Source of the DNA: Branchiostoma floridae
Lineage: Eukaryota; Chordata; Leptocardii; Amphioxiformes; Branchiostomatidae
Direction of reading: 5' to 3'
NCBI RefSeq assembly: GCF_000003815.2
Contig: NC_049991.1
Coordinates: 10,191,298 to 10,229,210, forward strand
DNA: 37,913 bases
Shown: positions 24,462 to 32,299 of the stretch, one piece after another
How the letters are laid out: the number at the start of each line of letters is the position of its first letter
How positions within the stretch are numbered: position 1 is the first letter of the stretch
Notes under the pieces: generated by a model
Told to the model about the DNA's origin: nothing
The model's database searches: none
The model's input: only the letters and a program-made list of their open reading frames with translations
Made by a program: the position numbers and the translations under genes

Positions 24462-24804
24462 AGCTAGCGGCACAATTAGAACCCGCCGTATATATACATA
24501 CGTACAATTCGTCTGCAATTTGAGGCCACGACCGCCACGGATTTCTGAAAACGTTCAGGTGCGTCTCCCGTACTAGCACGTACGGGGGACGAATCCGCAG
24601 CCCGATGGCACACAACGTCTTGCCTGCACCTAAAGTTCTACGGCGTGTCTGCGTGCTCCAAAATCCGTTGGATTCCCTACGAGTTCGTACAGAGACGGTA
24701 CTTACCACTTACGGATCCCAAAAGATTGCCCACGTTTTGGCACGTACGAGTGACAGCACGTAGACAGCACGTATGTGCACGTACGACGGGTTGTGCCCTT
24801 AGCT
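24462..24804. mobile_element. Harbinger-type non-autonomous element, diverged copy
   Basis: The right half (about 24560-24804) is the reverse complement of 36781-36990, sharing CTACGAGTTCGTAC, AGATTGCCCACGTTTTGGCA and GGGTTGTGCCCYTAGCT. The left end AGCTAGCGGCACAA followed by AACCCGCCGTA matches the same terminus with a short insertion. TAA precedes and TTA follows, so the 3-bp duplication is imperfect. No transposase frame. Confidence 0.75.
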
Positions 24805-25309
24805 TTAGAAACCTTCGGTACTTCCAAGAAACTGATTGTAAAATATTTTATTCATATTGCTTGGTCTTAAGATACACCTCAGTCTGCGACCTATGTTGGA
24901 GAATTAGCAGTGGTCTTTTCATTCGCCGCGTATTTAGAGTGGCTAACATCAAAGCTTTTAACCGATCGGTTGTCCATTTCGATTGGCATAGCTGATAGAC
25001 CTTCAGACACATGAAGGGGGGGTGGGGGGTGGATCTAAGTTATCCACCGGAAAATATTGAATAGAAGCCGAAATTTAAAGTAACGGATGACGTTGAAATT
25101 ACTGGTGGTAAGAAATAAGGTGCAGTGGGGTGTAATGATGTGAAGTGTAAGAATGACAGACATGGGAGGGCACGAAGAAAAATGTAATCACATCAAGCAA
25201 CATTTATGAAATAAACTGAGATTTTTGCATTATTGCGGTTCTTGAAAAAGGCGTTCACGCTAATGTGAATATTTATGATAAAATCCTCTTTTTTCTATAA
25301 AATGGTTTG
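24805..25309. other. Intergenic, nothing recognised
   Basis: A G-rich run (about 25016-25032) is the only notable feature; it has the composition of a G-quadruplex. Confidence 0.4.
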
Positions 25310-25345
25310 ATCCGTGGGGGCGTGGCCTCGTTGTGATTGGTCAGG
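25310..25345 (+). promoter_or_regulatory. Possible CpG-type promoter (GC box and inverted CCAAT box)
   Basis: GTGGGGGCGTGGCC (about 25314-25327) is a GC/KLF-type box. ATTGG (25336-25340) is an inverted CCAAT box. A TATAAAATGG word lies just upstream (about 25297-25306). GC content rises sharply here. Consistent with a plus-strand promoter, but unproven. Confidence 0.4.
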
Positions 25346-25369
25346 AGCATGCGGGGGCGAGCAGAGGCA

Positions 25370-25566
25370 GCAGACACATTTGGAGCTCACATGCGCCTTT
25401 CACAGAGCGGCCACAGCCTAACTATTAGGTCTTACCCTTCCGCGGAGCAGTGTAAACGGAGAGACGTGCCTGTGGTGTTTGCCGAGCCGAAGCCGCTGCC
25501 TACCGGGGGTAGATGTTAGTTGTTCTCTGTTCGTCCTCACAACGCCGCCTTAGCTACAGACATAAC
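25370..25566 (+). other. Possible 5' exon ending at a strong splice donor
   Basis: GC-rich sequence downstream of the promoter-like boxes ends at AAC|GTGAGT (25566/25567), a good donor. The left border is a guess. A 60-codon frame (25337-25519) has no recognisable domain, so this is best treated as untranslated or non-coding. Confidence 0.3.
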
Positions 25567-25927
25567 GTGAGTACAAGAAATCCTAGTGAATCTTCTCTCG
25601 CCCTTTTTTAACGTCAACGTTTCTTAGCTACTTCTTGGATTGCGTCTTACGCAAGCAGCCCAGTCTTATTAATCGTCTGTCAGTGCTGCTGTCATGATGA
25701 TGCATTTATACATTACGGAGCGTCTCGCAACATGGCACATTGAAACGTTGTACATTGGAACCCTCCGACGAAATTTTCTATCTAGCTTTCAGTTTTACAA
25801 CAGAACGAATCAGTAGTAGAATGGGTAGATGTAAAAAATGCGCTTTTCTGGATGATCGCACATGACAAAATAGATACTAGTATATTTCCCTGCATTGATT
25901 TCTGAAGCCCTTTAGAAGAATATACGC

Positions 25928-26014
25928 CTATTTAACCTGATTAGTCATTGGTCCCGAAAGTTGCCCTTTGACCCCACAATACTAAGAGATGTCAAACTGT
26001 CAGTCCTCCTGTGG
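25928..26014 (+). repeat. 87-bp exact repeat, copy A
   Basis: Identical at all 87 positions to 28734-28820, starting CTATTTAACCTGATTAGTCA. Resemblance continues weakly for another dozen bases (TCCTCGTCTACG versus CCCTCCGGCTACG). The word CGCAAAGCAGAAAAC (26053-26067) recurs inverted at 28874-28888. Confidence 0.9.
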
Positions 26015-27282
26015 TCCTCGTCTACGACGGACCCCTCCACTTCTGCTCACCACGCAAAGCAGAAAACCTGCCCAGCGGTGATGTTGGTTTTTCGACGCCG
26101 CAGGGAAGCACGCTACGGCTCGAGGCCTTGGCGGTCACGTTTTGATTACCCTCGGGAGGACACGTTCTTTCCACGGAAGGTTTGATTTGGTTCCGCGGTC
26201 GGTTGGTACTTTTTTCGTGTGTTTCTCTCGTCTCTTTACTCCTGTGTGTGCTTCGTTAGAGGTTCGGAGCGGCCTTTACTGATTATGGTTCTCGCTGTTT
26301 GTGTTTCCTTTCTAGCACGGCTTGGAATTCCGGCTGCCAGCTATATCATTTTAATCCTTGCGTTGTCTGTTGTTTTTTGCATATGAATACTTGATTTTTG
26401 AGGGAGGAATGTTCCGGAGTGCAGGGGTGACTGCTTTACGCCATTTTCGTTACAGTTTCAAGCCTTTCTTCCTTCTTAGGCCGGGACGAGTTTAGGACGC
26501 CTTTTTCGTTCAGGCTGGCGTTTTGTTCTGCGTGAAGCTGATTGATTCTTGTGTGTTTTCGTGCCTTTGTGAATGTTTTAGCAGGGTCCGACAGCTACTC
26601 CAAGCAGATAGTTGGTGCCCACATGGCAGATGGTGGTTCTCTCGAATTTCTTTTGTCCTGGTTATGTTTTTGTATCCATAGTGATCCTCCGCGAAGGAAA
26701 GCTGTGGGTGTTGGCTTTTATTGCTGAGGTGTGGAGCAGAACGAGAGTTTCCAGATTTTGATGTCATTTTTTGATTTTCGTGAATATTTCAGGCAGGAAC
26801 AGAGAACGACGATGGCATGTTCCAGGAGGCAAGATGGCGACCCCCCCCCCCCCTCCTGGTTCCTTGTTTTCAGGATCAGACGTCACCCCGCTGAGAGAGC
26901 TTGTCGTAGCGTTCAGCCAACCCCTCTGAGCTTCGAAGGCTGCAGTCGGTACGATTTGGGTGTCATTTCTGTTTTGGCAAGGTAGAATTTTCTTTTGCTT
27001 TCCTAGATTGAACGTCGAGGCTGTGTATGGGGTTTCCGCTAATATTTTGCATTAGTTTGGAGTTTGATTTGCATGTGTATGAGTGTGTATCTGTAAGGCG
27101 CGTTTGGATGTTGTGGGCGCGCGTGACCCAGCCTTACGCCACGTAACGCGGCTCGCTCGCATGTGGGGGGGCTGGGCGGTGTGGAAGATGCGTTTGTTTT
27201 AGACTTGTCTGTCTGGGACCGGACCTGTTGCCGGGCGCCCGTCCCTCCCCACTATCTCATGGTTCACGTGTTGTTCATACAG
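26015..27282. other. CpG-richer stretch, possible introns or small exons
   Basis: Several splice-like words occur, such as TTTTAG before CAGGGTCCGACAG (about 26580) and ATTTCAG before GCAGGAACAG (about 26792), the latter followed by an ATG frame (26812-26985). None of the encoded peptides is recognisable. There is a 12-C run near 26842. Confidence 0.3.
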
Positions 27283-27667
27283 GTCTGACGCTCTCCCCCT
27301 CCAACAACAGGGATGCGAGGGACACACCACCACCCAGCTCCGGGACACGCCATCATCAACCTCGCCAGATGTGCGGCCCGATAGGACCCGTTGGTGGCCT
27401 GCACAAGCTTTAGCAGCAGAGAGGGGTCAAGACGCGCCAGGGAACCTGTTAGGCTGTGATGTTTTATGTTGTGAACCATGTTTTCTTTGTACTGAATAAA
27501 GTTGTGAGATAATATATACCAGGGAACCTGAGGAGGCGGCTTCAGGGCACAGTGCTACAAGGGACAGCGGTCAGAGGATCAGGGTCGACTGGCGCTCCGG
27601 TCCCCGACACCGCCCAGCCCCTGCCGGTCAGTTCAGCTAACCCCGCCGACAGCTCAAGGAACGGACT
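27283..27667 (+). CDS. Candidate exon of unknown protein, interrupted by an 82-bp duplication/insertion
   Basis: A 3' splice-like site (TTGTTCATACAG) precedes 27283 and a strong donor ACT|GTAAGT follows 27667. A frame open from 27203 has compositionally plausible Pro/Ala/Arg/Gln-rich codons (for example ALPLQQQGCEGHTTTQLR). It runs to the 12-mer CCAGGGAACCTG at 27437-27448. The 12-mer recurs at 27519-27530, and the frame continues open from there to 27667 when the 82-bp step is skipped. As it stands the step shifts the frame and brings a stop and AATAAA. An intron of 80-odd bp is an alternative reading. I know no homologue. An exon of a lncRNA or of a repeat is equally possible. Confidence 0.25.
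27495..27500 (+). terminator. Candidate polyadenylation signal AATAAA
   Basis: AATAAA is followed by a GTTGTGAG GT-rich stretch, the usual metazoan arrangement. It lies inside the 70-bp segment (27449-27518) bounded by the two CCAGGGAACCTG words. Confidence 0.45.
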
Positions 27668-27717
27668 GTAAGTCATTTTTTCCCCTATTTTTTTTGATGG
27701 ATTTTGACATGTCGTTT

Positions 27718-28118
27718 TCCAGTGCGATGGGGTGCCGCGGGATGCTGGATGGTTAGGAACTAATCGAGTAACCCTGTTTTGAGATTGGTCTGACCAAAAA
27801 CGTCTTTGGTTTGACGCCTTTTTTATAGCACAGCAAGATATCATTCAGTGCGACGGGGTTCCGCAGTAAGCTGAATGACCCGAGAAGTGTGCAGTCGTAT
27901 TTTCAGCATGGTGTGACGTTATCCAGCGCGAAGGGTTTCCGCGGAAGGCTGGACGATCCGAGAAATTGTGCTCGTTTATTTTCTTTCGTGATTTGCTGTG
28001 ACATCATTCAGCGCGAAGGGGTTCCGCGGAAGGCTGAATGATTCGGGAAGTCATGTACGTTCTTCCATGACATTTTGTAACTAAATCCAGTGCGATGGGT
28101 TTCCGCGGGAGGCTGGAT
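27718..28118 (+). ncRNA. Array of five covarying hairpins in ~80-bp tandem units
   Basis: Five units hold hairpins at 27718-27749, 27841-27878, 27922-27953, 28003-28042 and 28085-28118. Each has an outer stem of 5-10 bp around a conserved core GCGAnGGGnTnCCGCnGnnG. The stem is ATTCAG/CTGAAT in units 2 and 4 but TCCAG/CTGGA (ATCCAG/CTGGAT in unit 5) in units 1, 3 and 5, so a T-A pair is replaced by C-G on both sides. The pair next to it alternates T.G and C-G, which also keeps pairing. Unit 4 pairs perfectly over 10 bp. Conserved TGACRT precedes units 1, 3, 4 and 5, and units 2-4 are followed by GAYYCGRGAAR-like text. The array starts 50 bp inside a possible intron after the donor at 27667. 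It is not a tRNA, an iron-responsive element, a C/D or an H/ACA RNA that I can recognise. Strand and transcription are inferred. Confidence 0.45.
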
Positions 28119-28672
28119 AATTTGCTAGGCGGAAGTGCGTAAGTATCGTCGCCGGACTGAGGCCTGGCTATAGGGTGTGCGCGGGAAACGGGCATTGAGG
28201 ACAGAAGTGAGCAGCCTGATGTGCGTCTGTGTATAAATGATTTTTGTGTCGCACAGTGATGACGTACCAGATGCAGTACAGAGCACGGTTCAGTTATGTC
28301 TGTTTTTCCTTCATGTTTGAATCGCTGTGTAAATTTGGAGTGGGTATGATCAGTGTTGGGAAAACGAGTGCGAATACTTAGGAATGTGTGGTTTATGTAA
28401 CGTTAGTGATAAAAGTTCAAAGAAGAGCAAGATGAGTGAGGGGGACAAGTCGAGAGGAGTAAGAAAGGAATCATATGAGTAAGGGGAGAGGAAAGGTGAT
28501 AGAGCGAAGATAAGGATGGGAAGATGAGAGAGGGATAAAGACAGGGTGTGATTTGAAAGAGTAGACAGGGAGAGGAAAGGAGCGAGAAGGTACCTTAAGG
28601 AAGTATCTTTGTAGGGAGGTATTAGGGGACAGGAGAGGAAAGGCTCCAAAGTCAGAGAGGGCAAAGGCGGAA
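28119..28672. other. GA-rich low-complexity stretch
   Basis: From about 28420 to 28670 the plus strand is strongly purine-rich (GAGAGGAAAGG-type words). Antisense Leu/Ser/Pro-rich frames here are compositional. No gene recognised. Confidence 0.5.
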
Positions 28673-28738
28673 GACGATTTCCGCATCACTTCATAACGGA
28701 GGGGCCGAGGACTGATTCAGGACAAATAGGATACTATT
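28673..28738 (+). repeat. 66-bp exact repeat, copy 1
   Basis: Identical to 28948-29013, beginning GACGATTTCCGCATCACTTC and ending GGATACTATT. It abuts the 87-bp repeat copy B, overlapping it by 5 bp. Confidence 0.95.
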
Positions 28739-28820
28739 TAACCTGATTAGTCATTGGTCCCGAAAGTTGCCCTTTGACCCCACAATACTAAGAGATGTCA
28801 AACTGTCAGTCCTCCTGTGG
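28734..28820 (+). repeat. 87-bp exact repeat, copy B
   Basis: Identical to 25928-26014, in the same orientation 2.8 kb downstream. This is too short to be an ordinary LTR pair, but such exact identity implies recent copying or a recent insertion. Confidence 0.9.
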
Positions 28821-28831
28821 CCCTCCGGCTA

Positions 28832-28951
28832 CGTCTGGAGCCTGAAGCGACCCACCCGCCCAGCCCTCGACAAGTTTTCTGCTTTGCGCGGTTTTTGGAC
28901 GCCCGCTTAATGCGGTCGTCTCAGCGCATAGGTGACTTTAGGCTCCAGACG
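28832..28951. repeat. 120-bp inverted-repeat segment
   Basis: CGTCTGGAGCCTGAAG (28832-28847) and the reverse complement of 28936-28951 (CGTCTGGAGCCTAAAG) match at 15 of 16 positions. The GC-rich interior has no frame. The right arm overlaps the start of the second 66-bp repeat, so element and duplication borders are entangled. Confidence 0.6.
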
Positions 28952-29013
28952 ATTTCCGCATCACTTCATAACGGAGGGGCCGAGGACTGATTCAGGACAA
29001 ATAGGATACTATT
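28948..29013 (+). repeat. 66-bp exact repeat, copy 2
   Basis: Identical to 28673-28738, 275 bp downstream. After it the sequence diverges (GAGAATGCC rather than TAACCTG). Confidence 0.95.
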
Positions 29014-30916
29014 GAGAATGCCACAACCGCATAGTTGATGTGATATTGAAACTTACCAAATCTATTCAAGATGTCCTATCCCCGGCCAACCTTATCCTGT
29101 CTGTTGTTGCGCACTTGCTGCGATGCAATGACTATGTACATGTTGAACAACAACCATCTAGGGCGTCGTATGTGTTTTGAATAGACTAATGTTTGTATTT
29201 GCCCAACGCTCTGGAGATGTATCGGCCACTGGTATGTTTGACCGGCAAGCTCGTAATTTTGCTGTCTTTGTAGCAGTCTAAGAATAGCCCTGTCTGTCCA
29301 CACATATGTAGAAGACGCAGTATCTAGCATGTGTGATTGTTGTTGTTTGTGATAGCAGAAACCTCGGAGGGAAAAGAAATAAGATCTACTTACTGAAATG
29401 GTTGTAATTGTATCCACTACCAAGTCGTTAGGATCTTTTGACAGCGCTAATGATTGTGGATAATTGATTAATCGATTGATTGTATACTGTAAAATGGTAA
29501 ATACTCACGGACGTATATTTCGTAGTAGGTAGACTGAAATTTGCAGTAGTTTTGATTTCGCGGTTGACACAAGGCGAAGGCGGGGAGATGCAGACTAAAA
29601 TGTTCGCGGTGGTTTTAGGTTCGTGGTGAAGAGGGTACTGTGAAAACCCGCCACATGAACTCACCGAGAACATTTCCTTTTTAACATGTTAAACATTTGT
29701 CTGAGATAGTGTCTGGTTTAATAATCACGTTCTTTCAGCATATGGAGAAACGGGCTTGTTCAAAGAAACTTTCACTCTCAGTATTATCATCATAGGCGCT
29801 TGGCCAAGCAACAGATTAAAAACACAGAGCGTTTGAAATCACAGATAAACGAGTTTTCAGAGGAATCGCTCAGTTTTGCTTGGCGGAAAGAATTGAAATG
29901 AGGTGTTTGATAAAGTTAAAGACAGCATCAAACAAAGGTCTTGGTATATTTAGCAGTTCAGTTCAATTGGCCTTGAGTGGCGGCCTGGCTTTTACTCCCC
30001 AGGAGAAGAAAAAATGGTCGCTAGGAAACAGCATGTTTCTTTTCCTTTGGAACGGCAACATGAAAATTACATTTTCTATTCAAAGGGAGCAGACAACCGA
30101 TCTCTAATTGCGTTGAAAAAAACATTACATAGAAGTTTACTTGCAAGTTCATGCTTGGAGGCTTATTGCAAGTACATGGTGGAAACAAAGGAGGTATACG
30201 TAAAGAGAAGAGTGAGAGTGAAGAGTGATTATAAAAACATGAACATTATTGTAAAAATTAGGCTACTCGAATCCTAGTGTTGGCTATTTCTAAACGGGCT
30301 AACGTTGTGTGTGACTTCTTTCTTGGAAGCAGAGGGAGACGAAAAGCCCCACTTTTCCTACAATTTGTGGGTTCTGCGATTTAAAGAAGAAAGTGTTTTT
30401 TTCTGTTTGAGGGTACATGTCGCAGGCCAGAACAGACAGTGGGAGCAGACCGAACGTCTTTGCGTCACTTACACCATGATTTCTGTCACATTTTTTTACC
30501 ACGTGTAGTTCCGTGTCCGTTTAATCATCCGTTTATGTTATGTCAGGGGATAGTTAAATACCAAGGTGTGTCGTTATTGTGCCCCTTTTGTTCATTGGGT
30601 GAAACTTTGAATTCATTCTACGATCCAGGTGGGTTTTACAAAGCATAGTTTATAATTTCTATCAATAATAAAACACTGTTTCTTATATTGCCATTAACAT
30701 TTCAAAAAAAGTGTACCTGGAGGGTAAAGCTCAAGTCCTTCGTTTTTGCTTCCACGGCGTTGTGTTTATTGATCTTAATCCTAAAAATAGTTGAATCGTT
30801 TGGATCATGGAATGAAGATTTATTAGTTTGTTTCTGGCAATTCACCGCACGTGCCTTAATAATGCGGTCGCTAAGAGCTAAATCATTATGTAGTACATGG
30901 TCAAGTGGTGGAGTCA
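29014..30916. other. Intergenic; one possible diverged MITE
   Basis: No recognisable coding exon; frames at 29076-29423, 29880-30277 and 30305-30648 lack domains. 29483-29660 contains TTTCGCGGTT and TTCGCGGTGGTTTTAGGTTC, with ACTGTAAAA / TACTGTGAAAA near its borders. This resembles a MITE type I associate with amphioxus, but the assignment is weak. Confidence 0.35.
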
Positions 30917-31064
30917 TGTGTGTGTTTGTGTGCGCATTTGTGTGCTTGTGCGTGTGTGCGTATGTGTGTGGTGTGGTGTGTGTGTGTGTGTGCTTGTGTA
31001 TGTGTGTGTATGTGTGTGTGCTTGTGTATGTGTGTCCGTGTGCGTGTGTGTGTGTGTATGTATG

Positions 31065-31097
<33 letters not shown>

Positions 31098-31117
31098 TTA
31101 TACCTGTGTGTATTTGT
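30917..31117. repeat. TG-rich microsatellite
   Basis: About 200 bp of TGTGTG with interspersed GTGTGC, TATG and TTTG units. The Cys/Val frames through it are artefacts. Confidence 0.95.
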
Positions 31118-31625
31118 TCATATGGGATGTTGATTAGAGATAGATTTTGAGATCGAGCACGTACTCGATCATATCAAAGGACAGGAACCCGAGCAAGCAA
31201 GCAAAACCCGTCACATGTGAGAAATAGTCGCCGGTCCCCCACTGAAGGGTCGCAATGACTCGCATGACTGGTTCCGAGGTGGTCGAACGATGATTCCAAT
31301 ACAAACTTTCGCACAACTATTTTGATCCTCTTTAGACAGCCTAAAATTACCGTCGCCGGCGACATTGTCGACAACAACAGTCGCACGACTATATAAGTGT
31401 TGTCTGTTTGAAGTGGGCCTTAGCTCAAGTACGCCACCTAGCAATCATCACTATGTTGGCAAGATCATGTAATCAATGAGATATGCAGAAAACAGTAGAG
31501 CTATGCAGATTACCTTTTCGTAGATATTAGCCTCTAAGTGACCGGTGGATTTCTTGCGATGTTTTCTTATTTACCATGTCTGCGTTAACTCTGAGGGATT
31601 TCTTTTCTTTTGTTCTTTTGGAATT
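31118..31625. other. Intergenic, nothing recognised
   Basis: Overlapping minus-strand frames at 31134-31444 have no recognisable domain. GTCGCCGGCGAC-type palindromic words lie near 31351. Confidence 0.4.
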
Positions 31626-31719
31626 TTTATTTATTTATTTATTGATTGATCTTTAGGGTAGTCCCTTCAGTTAACGTAGCAACTGATTTCCAAGGGAGCC
31701 CTATAACAATAACAATAAC
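31626..31719 (-). mobile_element. LINE/SINE 3' end with ATAAA tail
   Basis: On the minus strand GGGCTCCCTTGGAAATCAGT is followed by AACTGAAGGGACTACCCTAA and AGATCAATCAATAAATAAAT. This matches the shorter fragment at 12661-12704. The layout is that of an L2/CR1-like 3' terminus. The body is missing. Confidence 0.65.
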
Positions 31720-31750
31720 TCAAAGTGCAAAAGATAACTACTAACATAGG

Positions 31751-32040
31751 ATTGAACATAACAAAGCAACAATCCAATTCGGGTTTGTAAATCATATAAG
31801 CAACTTAGGAACACTCAAAAGAAAAACAAAAACAACTCAAGATCACAAACTCATAGGGTCATTGGACGGTCATTGCGGTCAGAGGTCAGTGCCATTTGTC
31901 CTGATCAATCGGACTGAACATAAGAAAGAATAATCCAATTCGGATCAGTAAATCATATACGCAACTTACTAATAACAACTCATACACAATAACAACTCAA
32001 CATCACAAAAATCATAAGGTAATTGAACAGTCATTGGGAA
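31751..32040. repeat. Two diverged direct copies of a ~128-bp unit
   Basis: 31751-31878 and 31913-32040 share TGAACATAASAAAG, AATCCAATTCGG, GTAAATCATATAMGCAACTTA and TCATARGGTMATTGRACRGTCATTG in the same order. It lies directly upstream of the receptor gene. Confidence 0.8.
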
Positions 32041-32167
32041 TTTCAATATATTTCACATGCTGTGATGTAAGGAGAAGGGTAATCAAGAATCATCACAAAG
32101 AATTGTGTATTGCTATCTTAATTCGTCTCTTGAAGAAACCCCCCTTTCTGCTCTTTGTTTGATGCAG

Positions 32168-32299
32168 GTCTGGACGATTCCATCACTGCGACCCTTGAGG
32201 AGGACCTTCGTGAATAGTAGCTGTTCATTCGGTGTGCCAGTTAGAACGGACAGACTTGATTGAGATATATAAAGCATAGCAGCTCACGTTGACATAAAC
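32168..32299 (+). other. Possible 5' untranslated exon of the receptor gene
   Basis: A pyrimidine-rich run ends in TTTGATGCAG at 32167, a plausible 3' splice site, so 32168 onward may be the start of the coding exon. An in-frame TAA at 32270 precedes the ATG. TATATAAAG (32266-32274) is too close to the ATG to be an ordinary TATA box. Confidence 0.35.

Noticed and set aside
24645-24995. 116-codon plus-strand frame
   Set aside because: It starts inside the Harbinger-type element, whose reverse copy at 36781 has an equally unremarkable frame; no transposase motif is present.
27841-27878. CAGTGC in the hairpin units as an iron-responsive element
   Set aside because: The CAGTGC is in the stem and not in a six-base loop, and no bulged-C stem surrounds it.
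28350-28689. Leu/Ser/Pro-rich minus-strand frames
   Set aside because: They come from purine-rich low-complexity DNA, and their composition explains them.
25928-28820. The 87-bp repeats as LTRs of a retrotransposon
   Set aside because: They are too short, show no TG...CA ends, primer-binding site or polypurine tract that I can identify, and there is no gag/pol frame between them. Kept only as an unexplained repeat pair.
30688-31150. Up to 149-codon Cys/Val-rich frames
   Set aside because: Most of their length is TG microsatellite; the upstream part has no recognisable domain.
32266-32274. TATATAAAG as TATA box of the receptor gene
   Set aside because: It lies only about 26 bp before the ATG, so initiation would fall at or after the start codon; it is more likely within the 5' untranslated region.
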